From positions 1,364,001 to 1,428,000 of the forward strand of contig BQMF02000019.1 of NCBI GenBank assembly GCA_027922465.2: a DNA stretch of 64,000 nt. Reading direction: 5' to 3'. Positions 13,601-26,400 of the stretch are shown piece after piece (the first letter of the stretch is position 1; every line of letters begins with the position of its first letter). The translations under genes were made by a program, and so were the position numbers. The DNA comes from Turritopsis dohrnii (lineage: Eukaryota > Cnidaria > Hydrozoa > Anthoathecata > Oceaniidae). The notes beneath the pieces are model-generated. The model searched no databases. It was not told the DNA's origin and saw only the letters and a list, made by a program, of their open reading frames with translations.

Positions 13601-14930
13601 TTTACAGATTTCAAGACTGTATAATAAATTTATATGAAGTTCATATACAAGTCAATTTTATGAATTTGTTCCTTATATTAGACTGATATTAATGAAGGTC
13701 TTGCAAATGTGAAAGGCAAGCCTGTTGAATTTAAAATAGCTGAGTCATGCCATCTAAACCAAAAAAAGGAACAGACCATTAAGACACATAGAATTTGTTT
13801 TAAGTATGGTCATTAGAAAATTCCCTCGTTTATTATAACAACCTGGTTGATTTTGTTTCTTGATCTTTTAAATAGATAGGCAAACATCACATGACAAAAT
13901 TCCAACCAATCGGCGTCAGTTATTTAAGGTCATGTGATCAAACAGTGTGTTAAACAATTACGTAGTTCAAAGTTAAAAATATCGAACTTCACCATAGACC
14001 AGGAAATTTCTTAATATTTTACTCGCTACGATATAGTCGTTCACTATACTTTGGTGGTGTCCAGATTTAAGATTAAAGACTTAAGTAATCTCTCACACGT
14101 GCTTGTCAAATGACCGCTACACGTTACACCGCTACACGTTACAGGACAAACTTGGAAAGAAGTATTGCTGTATATATTGTATATATTTGTAAATACTTTA
14201 GTTTTTATCCTGTATAAAGATTCAGAAATAAATAAATAAATAAATACTCCGACTAAGAAGATTTACTTTCTAAATTTGTTTTGAGTTCACAATCGGTTGA
14301 TTTTTTATCAAATTAAAACACACAATGATCGACATCGCAAAATGTCTCATTTTCTACGCAATAGTTTTACACACTGTTTGATCAGTGGTAGAGTAAGCGA
14401 CTATATCGTAGCGAGTAAAATCTTTTTTCTACAGCGTCGCGAATTAAAAGGTTTGTTGACGAGGAAAAGCTTTCGCACTAACCTTGAAGGACATCTGTAG
14501 TTGGAGTCTGCTTTGTTTTCTGATCACCTATGCATAAAGTATTCCCATTTGCGACCTCAAACTGATCGCAATGCAATTGTTGGGGCCAATTTAACCCTGC
14601 GTATCTCCACAAAATTTTTCCGCAGCCGTTTTTTACCTCTTCACACAATGAACGACAAGGCTTTATGTGTTTATCCAGGATCGTGCACATTGGTATGAAA
14701 TGCGAGCAAAGAAACAAACGTAGATGCGCCGAACAGTTAACATCAATCAAAATTTTGTATTGTTCCAGATCCATGATGGCGTCAGTTTGAGAGCGATCCG
14801 AAAATCGCGTTTCGTTGTATAGACTTTGACATAATTTGGCACGATTCGGCTCGCATTTTCCTTCTCGTGCAGGAATCGATAAAATTCCGGTGATGAAATT
14901 TACAACGACAAACAATAGACGCATTTCCAT
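10697..14930 (-). CDS. secreted Frizzled-CRD protein with three SUEL-like lectin domains
   Basis: Four exons join in phase: 14930-14483, 13479-13216, 11961-11701, 10947-10697 (1,224 nt, 407 aa). All three introns are phase 1 with GT-AG ends. Residues 1-20 are a signal peptide. Residues 26-133 are a Frizzled cysteine-rich domain with all ten cysteines (26, 34, 66, 75, 82, 92, 96, 103, 121, 133). Exons 2, 3 and 4 each encode one domain of about 85 residues ending in 'VKYTC', 'VIYAC' and 'RIRYTC', the C-terminal signature of SUEL/rhamnose-binding lectins, with six or seven cysteines each. CRDs bind Wnt or lipids; SUEL domains bind galactose or rhamnose. The protein is therefore probably secreted and could link a Wnt-like ligand to glycans. 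There is no transmembrane segment. Two genes (CRD alone, lectin alone) cannot be excluded without transcripts, but the uniform phase argues for one. Confidence 0.8.
11025..11115 (-). repeat. dispersed repeat inside the last intron of the lectin gene
   Basis: The block contains TTTCTATAGAAAT followed by TTTACACACAATTTCAATG and GCTCTTCATCGCAGTG, flanked by ACTGCGA/TCGCAGT inverted ends. A similar block lies at 43485-43555 on the plus strand. Its minus-strand reading mimics a signal peptide, but no splice donor follows. Confidence 0.6.
14160..14245. repeat. (AAAT)n microsatellite tail
   Basis: A 'ttgtatatatttgtaaatac' stretch runs into AAATAAATAAATAAATAAAT. This is typical of the 3' tail of a non-LTR retrotransposon or SINE, but no body of such an element is recognisable upstream. 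Confidence 0.5.
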
Positions 14931-14939
14931 AATGTTAAT

Positions 14940-17900
14940 TTCAATTTGAAAGACAGCTGGTCAACCTGGATGTTTTTCCAAACTTTCGGCCGAAATAAGT
15001 ACATATATCAGAAACAGAACGACTATTTCTGAAATCTTTTAAAGCCACACAATGACACACAACAAAATCACAACTAGTGTTACTCTATCAAATACAAATG
15101 TAAATATGTCTGTTTAATACAGACGTTTCATAAAAACATCATCGGAAAAAAATATTCGAGAGTGAATACACTTTAAAATCTAAACAATTTATAACGTGTC
15201 AAGCTACAGTTAATCCGCTTTGAAACTGTCTGTCTTGCCACTCCTCCTCCCTGACACAATGTATAATCATTAACTTAATGTTTTCCTTATTGCGCACTTT
15301 TTTTGATTTTATTTATTTATTTACCTACTTGTTCCTTTGTTTTGATAAAAAAAAACATGTTTTTTTAATACCTAATAAAGTTATTTCTAAATTTCATACA
15401 AATTTAAGTATTCTTTTTACAGGAATATTTTTTGAATACTAAATGACGTATGTTGCGAATCACTTTGAAATATGAAGAGGGTAATATTTTGATAGCAATA
15501 AACTCTAGCTCAAGCTATTTCAAAATTCTTTACACTTTTATCAATTTATGTATCTCTCCATGTGAGTGGACTTATGAGAAATTGCAATTATAAACTTGAC
15601 TGCATATATGCCATGTAACTTTTGTTTGTCTCTCCGATGGAACGCCGGCGTTCTTTTATGTAAACTCACCAAATATAAATATCAATGATTAATATTTGTA
15701 GTCAAAATGCAAATGTCGAAAATGGTAGAAATTAGAATACAGTGTTTGGTTATGGAGTTGTTTAAAGTCTGGAAGAGTAAAGCAAATTTTTCATGATCAG
15801 CTCATTACTAATTTTAAAATGTGGACAACGAAATTTTTTTGAAATGTGGGTGATGGTTGAAATAATTGGCGTCATTTTGTCAAGTGAAGGCTTAAATATT
15901 TGCATAGTAATCAAAACCAAAGTAGATTTATCACGATGGTATTCGTGTGCTGCAAAATGCTGCGCTTCTAATTAGAGCCACGTGTATATGTGGCACTGAT
16001 AGAATGTTCACTAAATTTTGATAGTAGCTAAGAACATTTCATATGTTGGATCCAAAAAAATGCACCTTATTTCGTTAAATAATATAAGCTCAAAGTTTCC
16101 AAAAAATGCAAATATTCAATGCATAAAGTTTATAAAATAAAAGAAAGAAAATTTAGAATTCGAAAAAGTTTTGAGATTCACAGCTGTTGAAACATAAGCG
16201 AAACTTAACGTAATTTCAAGGTGTAAAATAATGGTTTAAGAAAAAATGTTTTGAGACAGCCCTTTTTTCTCCGCCTCTTTTTCGTCACGTCACCGAAATA
16301 TCAATCAACAAATACTATAAAAGTTGAACAGGCTAAGAAATTCAACTCATTTTTTCTGTACGACTAACAACAACAACAGTGTCTTGACATTTTGGATTGA
16401 AAGAAAATGAGATTAAGGTTTAAGTGGAATTTGAACTTTCACACTTTTACGTGAATAAAAAAGTGAGACAGCTTTAAACCATAATAATATTGAGATAAAA
16501 CCCTGCTTGAGATAAGTGCAAATTGCTGGATATGTCGGTGTGGAATATAGTTCTTGACCGAAACTAATACAAGATTTTAATTCGTTTCCTGTCTGTTGGG
16601 TAACCTACTAACTTTGAGGTTAGGTTAAGTGATATTCTCAACAGTCTATTTCAATATGTTAAAAAACCTTCAAAACATTTTGTAGCTAACATTAAATCCA
16701 TAAAAAAAAACAGAAGCCCAGTCGCTTGTTATGAAAAAATGAAGAAACGTACAAATCTTGAGTTTCAAAGAAACATATTGAAAACCTTATTGAAAAATTA
16801 GAAATCTGTGATGAGACCCCTCATAAAGTCAGGAAATCTATGATGGGCTTTTACTGCCAGCCATTATTAGTTTTTAACGACATGTTATGAATTTTACGGG
16901 ACCTTCACATAGAATATTTTTACTGACGGAGCTATCCTGCATAATGAATAATAATAACAATTTCTCTCAGTGAAAGATTCGCCGTATACATACTAAAGTT
17001 TACGGCGAAAATGTTCTTGCTTTTCCTTGCACTCTGGAGATGCTTACAATTTATGCTGTGTAATCTTTCATTTTCTATCATGTTCGTATTTTAAAACTCG
17101 AACACGTCTCAATAATAGTGAGCACGTAATATGTCAATCCTGCGCCGTCCGAATAATATTCCGGGCGTTTATTTCAAAGTAGGGCGTTTATTTTGCTTCG
17201 ACCTCGATGCCAAGGATTATTCTCTCTCTGCCATTTATAATCCATAAATATTCGATAATCTGGATGGTTAAAATTACAGGCCATTATTACAAAAATTAAA
17301 ATTTTCTCTGATAATAAATCAAGGCGTTTATTTCAAAGCACCGAGGTTGGGCGCATCAAAGCAGGGCGTTTATGAATCAATCCTTTTACATACAGTACAT
17401 CTCTGCGAATTCTGACGACATGCAATAATGACATCTTCATGCATTTGCCGACAGTATTTCGCCATGGTGACTTGCCAAGTAGTGTAAGAGCTAGTGACGT
17501 GGATATAATTTACACAAGGCTTTAATGACACAAACATTGCGATAGTGAAAGGTACACAACTATTGTTAAAACGACAGAATAAATAAATCGAAAATATAGA
17601 CGAATAAATCTACTGATTTTCCCACGACCTTTTACAGACCTTGTGATCTGCTCTGTTCCCGCGTTCTCTCTCGGGTTCTGCGCATCACAACACACAGTTC
17701 TTATACGAAAAACGAGGTTGCGTTTACAAATACATTTGATTCAGCAGACTTTTCGCTAGGAAGATTTCTGAATGAGAGTTCCAGTATGGGCCAAACATAA
17801 TACAGTGTTTATTATTAGGAACTATTATTGATATTCTCTTGTAAAAAGTCACGAAAAAACTTGGTAAATCTTTTCCTCCCTTCTTTCTGATTTTCTTAGA

Positions 17901-18950
17901 AATTCCTTAATAGTAATGATAATGATTTTTATGAAAATTGACGACCCAAAACCAACCTCGGACCCAGGGTCTCTTGCCTTTTCGATATATGCGGATAGCG
18001 GCGAAGAATGGGTTCGAGGTTAGACCCAAAACCTCCCTAGCACTAAAATCTAAGGCCTCGGTCCGTAAATAATACGTTTATATAAACATTACATAAACTA
18101 ACTTACATAAATCGGAGTAGGAGGAGGGGAGAAACTCAGGTTTTTAAATACCTTACTTCAACACGGGTGTCCTGAATGGAATTATGGAATAAAGGTTTAC
18201 AATATTAGACACGAAAGTTAGGCCCGTGTGATCATGCGTACTGAAAAGCGACTTATATACATGAATTCGGAAGAAGTGGATTAACTCAACTCTTTCGTAA
18301 ACTCATTGACGGAAGCAATAACGCTTAAGACAGTCTTCTCAGTTTATATAAATATTATATATCATAGAATTTTCTATGTACATCACTGCAATGTGTCTCG
18401 TATCTTATACGATCAATATACAGTAGACTCTCTCTCTAGTCCCAACTCTCAGAGGGGACATGAAATTCGTTCGTTGAAATTTGAAATTATAGATAGAGAG
18501 TTCGGGTAGTATAGTAGTTCATTCAGCTTCACTAAATTTTGTCATTCTCTATGAGGCAAGTGTCTTCAAGGCTCTTGGTTAATTCAAGTTGTTATTAGGA
18601 GCTCTAGTCGAGAAAGAGATGAGGTAAAAATATCAAGCACTTTCATGATTAGAAAAATGTTTGAGCTTCGAATGTAAATCATGAAAATCTAATGACATTT
18701 GACATTCGAATGCACGTTGCAAAACATTCTATTCTACTAAAACTCGGTTTACACCATTAACCTTTTAAACAATGTTCGAATAATTGACAGAAAAACGCGA
18801 ATGATCTGAAAAAAACGTTCGAAATATACAGATTCGAAATAATAGAAGTTCTCATAACAGGAAGTGACTTATGAGGGTTTCTGAAGGAATTTTCACGATG
18901 TCGTTCGAATTTAAGATGTCGGTCCTGTAAAGTATCATCATTCATCTACG
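14940..18950. other. intergenic, repeats only
   Basis: No gene supported. 17150-17375 contains several 'GGGCGTTTATT' units in both orientations, related to the repeat at 5290-5390. A foldback copy lies at 17953-18021 (listed separately). The remainder is AT-rich sequence without recognisable motifs. Confidence 0.5.
17953..18021. repeat. short foldback repeat, family member 1
   Basis: The unit starts CAACCTCGGACCCAGGGTCT, continues with CTTGCCTTTTCGAT and closes with GGGTTCGAGGTT, so its ends are complementary. Two more copies lie at 44203-44260 and 45064-45142. Confidence 0.7.
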
Positions 18951-18956
18951 CATGCG

Positions 18957-21900
18957 TCAATCAAAATGAACTTGAATGGTTCTACTATGAGATTCTTGAT
19001 CTTCTAAAACCTGTCTGGACTGGATTTGAGACAGCGCGCCATTGTTGATAACAGCATAGGTAGTTGTGCCGGGCGCAGAAAAGAATGCATCGGCATTAAA
19101 CGTGGTCATGGGCGTCAAAGCGGAGTTCGCAATAGACACGCCCTGATCGGAACAGTTTGATTGGGCAGTTTGTAACGAGTGCATTAATTGGTCGCTGCTC
19201 GATTGGGATTGGATAGGACGCTGTTGAATGATCAGTTGTTCGGGTGTTGCTTGATGGGGCGTGGATTGAATGATTAACTGCTGTTGCGTCTGCTGTTGGG
19301 GCGGCTGTGATTCATTAGTGGCTGCTTGTGTAAGTAACATAGTAGGGAGTGTGGCTAGCGAGAACGTTGTTGGATTATGAAGCGAAATTGGTTGATTCAA
19401 CGCCATGGTGGGCGATTGGGAAGTGATAAGATGTACTGGCCGAAGTGCTTCTGTTAAACTAGGGCGGACATTGCGCCCTATAGATGTATTTTCTGATAGG
19501 TTCGTTTGTGGTGTGAGAACATTCACTCCGTTCGCAGGCGCAATGATGCCAATTTCATTACTGTTCGTAATTGGTGACGTCAGAAGTGACATACCACGGT
19601 TGCTTCGGGATGTATTGTCATTATCGTGTTGTACGACGTTGATATTAGTAGCAGGTGATAAAAAATTTATGCTTCCCCCGGTTGAGTGGCCGACCACTGT
19701 AGACAAAACAGCTTCACTGGGTACAACGTTCGGAACTATGGATTGTGTGACCACGTTCTGCACGACTGGTGTCGTGGTCACACTCTGTACAACAACCGGT
19801 GTGCCGACTTGCTGCACGGTGTTCGACTGTTGTTCCAGTGTGTTTGAAACAGCCGCAACAAACTCCGTGTTGTCGCTGTTCTGTTGAGGAAGATGGACCG
19901 ATTGACTGTTCTGTAGCTGTTGTTGGAGATACTGGATCTGAAGTTGTAACTGCTGTTGTTGGAGCTGCGAAGTTTGTAACGATATGGCGTTCGGTAGTGT
20001 GATACTGTTGCCAGTTGTTAGTCCTGCAGGTATGGAGATAAACCCAGCTGTGTTATGAATGTTTCCGTTCAGCGCTAACAAAGTAGTGGGTAGCGTTTGT
20101 AGGTTGGTAGATAGGTTGGTGGAAGTTGTGTCTATATTGTCTGTTACTAAATTAATGGTTTGAGACATACAAGGCGTGAATGTATGCATGATTTTCACTT
20201 TGTCGGATTTCGTAGCTTTCGATTGCCGTTTGGCTTTCTTTGTTTGTGGTTCCGATGCATTGTCTTGCATCATGGTCGACAAACCAGCGGAGTTGGCCGC
20301 AGTTTGCAAGATCTGATAGGAAGGCACAAACGTTGTAGTGTTCGCTTGCATCTTTTTCGTTTTAGGGTTGTCCTTCCAATATTTCTTCAAGCCGTGTTCT
20401 GGAGGTTCTCGATCACCACCTGTTGACAAGCATCAAAACATACGAAGAATAAGTATAAACATCACCATTCTCAACATTTCGAATAACGACAGAAAGGAAA
20501 CAATACATCGACAGAAAATAGTTACCATAGTGATAAAAAGAAGAAACCAAACAAAAACCTTATATGCGTAACCTAAGGTTTTAATCCTTAAAGCTTGGTT
20601 GGTCCTTCCGCCCAAAAGCCACCAAATGGAGCGGATATTTCGCAAGCGCTACGTGTAGTTTGTTCCAGCTTGACGCCCTGCGCCCGACAGTCTTCATTCA
20701 ATTGATGTTACACCATTGCAGAAGGGAAAACATACCTGTATTCTTCATCTGTTCGTTCACTTTACCAATGGTTGTGTGACTACAGCCAGTAACCCAAGCA
20801 ACAAAACGATAACAATTCGCACGATTGCCACCAGATGGGGTCAGCATTTCTGCCAGTACACGACGAGCTTCTACTTGACCCGAAGCTGCGCGTTGTCGCC
20901 AAACTTCCAACAGCTTTCCATGTGTTAAAGCCATCTGAACATAGCAAAAATAATTTTGTTTCATTTTAGATAATCACGGTGTATTGTCTTGACAGATCAG
21001 GAATGTTACAACTCCTTATGAAGTACGTAACCGATTGGTAGCCTTGTGGTAGAGTGCTCGCTTCCTGTTCGGGAGGTCGCGGGTTCAATCCCCGACCGAG
21101 TCATGCCAGCGACTAAAACAGTGTGAATCACTCCTCTCTGCTTAGCACTCAGCAAGAGAGTAGCAATGATGTCTAGGGTGGTTGTCTAGTTCAGCGGTTT
21201 CTGTCATTACAGCTTCCGTAGCCCAAATGGGGGCTTTAAATGCTCTAGGACCTCCTTCGCAGGACCATCATTGATAACAGTTCCTTAAGGAACTGAAGAG
21301 GCTATCCTGGGTAAACATTCGTAAATAATAATAATAAAAGTGGATTACCTTGGCACAGTTATCCACACAACACTGCTCCAGAGGTAAATCTGGAATAGGG
21401 ATCAACATCCCCATGGCGGCTTTTCCTTTCTGTCGTTCTATCCGAATACCCTTCTAGATTACGAAGAAAAAGACTAAGAGAAAACAAGGAGACCAAAAGT
21501 ACTCTTGCAAACAAAAAACGTTGTTCAAGGGAATACCTGGGGATCGGTTTTCATTCTTTTGTGAAGAAAGTTGTTTGAATACGATAAGATTTTCTGAGTG
21601 CCCTTTTCACAAAATTTCAAGCGATCTCTCAAATAGGATCGTTCTGTTAACACGAAGTCCTCAAACTCCTTGGATTTTCTATGCCCATTACCAAGTCCAA
21701 TTTTAGGTGCCCTAAAACGAAATCATACCTAAAATGATATCATACCTCTCACCACATCCTGATATTCCTTTGGTGTTGGGGACATTTGTTTGTTGCATTG
21801 AAAACCAAGATATTAGTCGATAGTATATAATAGAAATACATAAATTAAAAAACGATAAAGGTTATTCGCATAGCGCTAGAAGAGCAACAAAAATAACGTT

Positions 21901-22033
21901 AATTATGGCGTTATAAATCAAATCATGAGATATAACGTTAGGTAACTATATAAATGTTACATTGCCTGCTATCGAAATCTGCCCTGAACGTCAGGTAAAG
22001 CCAAAATATACTTGAAAACTTGTGTCATTCTAT

Positions 22034-22084
<51 letters not shown>

Positions 22085-24614
22085 TCTAATTATTTATTTA
22101 TTTACCTGTCTATGGTTTACTAATGTACGAGACAATAGTAAATTAATGATCCGGTGAATTAGAAAATTACTATACCCTTTTTTCATAGCCTTATTGTTTT
22201 CCACGATTGCTGGATCGTAACACTTGAGTTTCTTCAGATCGATTGCTTTCAGAACGATATTCAGAAGTTCTCTTCCACGAGCCAAGATTTCATCAACGTT
22301 GGAAGTTTCTAAAGTTTAATAAATACCATAGATACAAGAACGATGATGAGATGAGGGAAACAATGAATTCAAATTTCCTCATTTTTTGGAAAGTCTATTT
22401 CATCATTAAAATACAGTTCCACGATATGCACACAATGTGAAGTCCTGTTTCAGAGGCGTACTAAAAATGATGACATTCAATGTGTGTGTTTAATCTTACA
22501 ATATTCCTTCCTTTCCGAAATCACCGACCAAACGTTACAAAGATCATGCGCTCTTTAAAAGCAACATTTTTTTCCAACCCAGGGTTTTTGTTTTTCTTGA
22601 TCTTAGGATGAAATGCAGCTTAAGTGTTACTGATCTCATAACTGGTGTGTATAAGCTACACTCTCACAAAATTTTCTCCGAGCTCGGCTCAAACTAATAC
22701 TTAGCCGTGGCTCGCATCAATGGTTTAAAACCAAATGTCGCGCCAAGTCGCACTGAAAAATATCCAAATTTAGCTTGACACAGCTTATAAAACGGACATT
22801 AGGGGCTTATTTTTATTAGTATATACAGAGCTTTTTCTGAGAGTGTTGCCCATCAGTTGCCATAAATATTTTCGATTTGGTTATTAACGACTGACTTTTG
22901 TTTAAAAAAGTGCTTGTGACAAGCATTCCAACACATAGTGATATAATAGATACATTAGTTACACACAAGTTTATCAAGAAATTTCAACTCTATAGCAGGA
23001 TAACACCAACCTGAGCCACAAATGTACTTTTGGATGCAACCGCAAGAAACCTTTTTAGAATTTGTGCAATATAAACGTGAAGCTAAAATCAAAATAAATA
23101 ATGATTATTATCCGATTTTGTATAAGATTGCTGAAACATACGATTTACAAATTCAAGAAGAGCATAATGAAAAAAGCAATCATCAAACCAGCTTCATCAT
23201 CCAACTTTAACGATAACTCTTTGGCAAATCGCTCGCCTTCTTCTTGAAACTTTTTTAGATCTTCCTCCGTAATGTTTTGTTGGTTTTGTTTATTTTTTTT
23301 CTGTCGACCGAATTTCAATCCTGTCATAAAAAGAACGCATCTACAGCAGCTGTTTTAAAATTGCAAAATGAGACTGTTAATAGATCAGGATAAAAGAAAA
23401 AAAAAGAAATGAAGAACTATGAGGAAGTGAGTAATTTGAAATTTACCACATGCATTGCAAAGTGTTAGTATTTTCTGCGTGTCTGGATCAATCTTATGAC
23501 GGGGTGCTGCTTTGTAATTGGTCGAGCTTACTTTGTTCCCTCTTCTCATTGGATTGACAACATATCTCGAGCCACAATGATCACAACGAAAATCTGGATA
23601 TGCATTAGCGTTATGCAAACGATTTAAATATTTGGATTTGTTCAGTAATCGAGATGATTCTTGCTGTGAGCGAACAGCTGTTGGTTTGAGGACACGTTTT
23701 TGCATCGAATCAACTGGAGACGTTCCTGTTAGACTATCAGACAGATGAATGGGAGTTTTTCTTGACCTGCTACTTTTACGACTGCCAACATTTGGAGAAG
23801 GCTTTTCCTAAAAATATAGACATAATATGTCATTATCCATAAAAATGTTTGTTGGGATACAAACTGTTACTGCATTCAATTTTAAACTATGAAAATCATC
23901 GTGAAGTAATGGATTGAATCTAGCGACACTCTTGAGTCATGATTGCTTCACTATTGATTATTCATTGTCAATTATGATCTGAATCCTGTGAACCAGTGAA
24001 ATACCATGGCAATGATGCACAGACAATCAATAACAAACCCATTAAATTTGCAACTATTTTAAAATTTGAGAGCTCATATCTTAACGACGAAACATGATTT
24101 TGAGCTGAAATTTTCAGGATCATTCTATCTTATGTGTATAAATCAGTATGCCAAATTTCATCAAAATCTGAGGGGGTCATCTGGGAACCTTACAAAAAAT
24201 TTGTTAAGTTTATACGGAATGACCCATTGGGGGAAAGGGTGGCGAGCTACTATTTTGTAGTAATTAGAAGAACATATAAAAATACATTTTCATGTTTCCT
24301 TTGGAATAATTGGATAAAAAAGAGAATGTAAAAATTATAGTTACTGTCCAAAATAGTTTAATGAACCAAACATTTTGCACTTCCAACCATATAAAAAACC
24401 TCTCTACAACAAATTTCATTTTCATATTCCTTGCAGAAACATGATCTTGTTGCAAAATGCTTTTCTACACTGACCTGACATATTTGAAATGGAAACTTAC
24501 TTTTTCCATGATTGTCTTTTGCACTTCTAAAAGATTTGAATTTTCACTGATTGTATTTGAAACATTATCTTTCTGAGTAATTCCACCTTCGCCTTCTACT
24601 GGCATAGAAGCCAT
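18957..24614 (-). CDS. GATA-like zinc-finger, glutamine-rich nuclear protein
   Basis: Exons seen: 24614-24501, 23807-23447, 23320-23189, 22308-22176, 21453-21349, 20934-20736, 20419-18957. Phases agree from exon 1 to 4 and from 21453 to the stop. The link between 22176 and 21453 needs one or two short exons (one candidate, around 21771-21757, encodes EYQDV). About 835 aa in all. Residues 113-116 (CDHC) and 155-158 (CNAC), followed by GLKFGR, form a GATA-type finger, but the loop is 38 residues, about twice the usual 17-20. A helical basic region follows, then a segment with KGIRIERQKGKAAMGML and VWRQRAASGQVEARRVLAEM. The last 490 residues are rich in Q, T, S and N with a polyQ core, as in transactivation domains. 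A basic KKAKRQSKATKSDK cluster looks like a nuclear localisation signal. I do not recognise the orthologue. Probable sequence-specific regulator, by inference. Confidence 0.75.
21029..21340 (+). mobile_element. tRNA-derived SINE in an intron
   Basis: The head has a Pol III A box (TAGCCTTGTGGTAGAGTG) and B box (GGGTTCAATCCC) in tRNA-like spacing. An unrelated body of about 230 bp follows and ends in an AATAATAATAATAAAA tail at about 21325-21340. It lies in an intron of the GATA-like gene, opposite to its direction of transcription. Confidence 0.85.
22031..22106. repeat. (TATT)n microsatellite
   Basis: About 18 near-perfect TATT units, located in an intron of the GATA-like gene just downstream of its fourth exon. 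Confidence 0.95.
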
Positions 24615-24619
24615 GTTTT

Positions 24620-25380
24620 ATTTAATCTAAAAAGATATCATCCATGGATACCATCAATTTCAGAGATTGATATGGTACTGAAACTAACACAATTCCTAAC
24701 ACTCTGGTATAAATCCTAGTTACGCCTTTTGAAAACAGAATTCTGTGTTTTTACCAATAGTTTGTACGAAAACACAACCACACTGAATTCTTTTGACCTG
24801 TGTTATACTTTTGTAAAAAATTATGAAAAAAACACTTTCATTCATAAACAATACATCACTTTAGAATGCTGTCTATTATCATTGAAGCACACAAAAGCTT
24901 ATATATAGTCTATTATAACCATACCATACCGTTTTTACTAGTCTGTGCGTGTACTTGAGTTCGTCCCTTGCGTATTATGTTGTGCCGTACACTTTTCTTT
25001 GCTTATATTGTACTTATCAGTCATTTCATAGTTTGTTAATTACTAGTTTGTCATTTGTATTGTTTCTTTTCTCTTGTCATCTCTATTTGCAATGTCTTTT
25101 GTCGTACGTTAGTGATGTGTGGTAGTTGTGGTGGTGGTAGTATTTTGTCTGTTATTCTGTCTTGTTTGTTTTTTATTTACATAGTCCTTGTTTCTGTGTT
25201 TGAACTTTACATTTATTTTACATTTATTTTGCTTGTCAGTCATTTTTAGTTGAGTTTTTCTAGTTTCGTTTTATCTATAGATCTTTTTGTATTTCGTTAT
25301 AGCCTAAGTTCAGTATATAAGAACTTTGAGTAAACCTATTGTAGCTGTGTGTTCTGTGTATCGGATCGGGCCCCAATAAA
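24620..25380. other. upstream region of the GATA-like gene; possible solo LTR
   Basis: Presumably contains the promoter of the minus-strand gene starting at 24614. On the plus strand, 25310-25380 has TATAAGAACTTTGAG, then GTGTGTTCTGTGTATC and an AATAAA. This arrangement resembles an LTR R-U5 end, but no second copy or target duplication was found. Confidence 0.3.
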
Positions 25381-25386
25381 GGTCTA

Positions 25387-25715
25387 CCTTAAGGGAAGAA
25401 ATTGTTTGCGGAAGAAACTTATACGGAACTTTTTTTTGCGCAAATCCGCAAAAATAAATTCCGCAAAAATGAATAAATATTGGTCATCCGCAAAAATAAA
25501 TTCCGCAAAATTTTCTAAATTTTTCATCCGCAAGGAAAAAAGTCGAGGTTATTGAACATCTAAGGACTTATTATTACTCTTCATCAATAACAACACAAGC
25601 AATACCTGCACTTGCACTTTAATATGTATAACTGATATTATAACTGATGAAAAATAGATGTTATTCCATAAATCTGCTCTTTCAGGCACTTCCACAAAAA
25701 TTTCTTCCCTTAAGG
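25387..25715. mobile_element. MITE with CCTTAAGGGAAGAAATT ends and 'CCGCAAAAAT' core
   Basis: Inverted ends CCTTAAGGGAAGAAATT (25387) and AATTTCTTCCCTTAAGG (ending 25715; one mismatch spacing allowed). The body has repeated TCCGCAAAAATAAATTCCGC units. Target duplication is unclear. Confidence 0.65.
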
Positions 25716-25749
25716 TTATCTAGGCCAAAAGAGTGTCCGTTGATCGGAT

Positions 25750-25955
25750 GCTGCTCTCTCCGTTTTTGTTTTTTTTTAAATTAATTCCACTTTAAAAACT
25801 TAAAAAATCACTCTTGTATAGTGGGGTCACAGGTTTAACCCACCGAAATAAAGCTAAGGTTACCCTTTTCCTAAAAACAGTGCCCTTTGGATGTTCATAA
25901 TGTTGCCTTTTTCCCTTCTGCTGGACACTGCCCTTCCATTCTAGATTAGACCCTG
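25750..25955 (+). repeat. dispersed repeat, copy 1
   Basis: Contains ACAGTGCCCTTTGGATGTTC and 'TCTAGATTAGACCCTGC'. A reverse-complement copy occurs at 53325-53525 in the first intron of myotrophin with the same order of blocks. Confidence 0.7.
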
Positions 25956-25978
25956 CATACATACCTCATTACTTACCT

Positions 25979-26400
25979 TAATTCACTCAAATTTCGTGCA
26001 CATCTGATTTTCGTGCAGGAAAGAAGCACAAAAAATGGTTGCATGAAAATTGCTATTTTTCGTGTGCTTTTTGGTGTGCGAAAATTTGATGTTTGTGAAA
26101 TATTTCTGGCAAATTCATGTGGAAAGTTAAATTGCATGAAACAAAAAATTGAATACACTTCATTTCAATCATCATCAATTACAATTATATATATTTTGTC
26201 TATCTAACTTCTTGAAATTGTTAAAAAAAACTATTTTTTGTTTCCAAAAATTCCTTTTGACTGTTAGTTTAGGCATGTGCGAAAGTTATAAGTACTCCTG
26301 CACGAAAATTAAATTTGCTTGAAATGACCCTGCATGGAAATTGAATGCGCAAAAATAAAATGTGTGAAAATAAGATGTGTTCAAAATTTGAGTGAATTAA
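25979..26400. mobile_element. MITE with TTAATTCACTCAAATTT inverted ends
   Basis: TTAATTCACTCAAATTT at 25979 and AAATTTGAGTGAATTAA ending about 26400 are perfect inverses. The interior repeats 'GTGTGAAAAT/GCATGAAA' units. The TTAA at each end could be the target duplication. Confidence 0.6.

Noticed and set aside
19405..20571. Several plus-strand ORFs of 77-160 residues
   Set aside because: They are antisense readings of the large Q/T-rich exon of the GATA-like gene.
21029..21110. tRNA gene
   Set aside because: It has A and B boxes but continues into a SINE body and A-rich tail, and the acceptor stem does not close.
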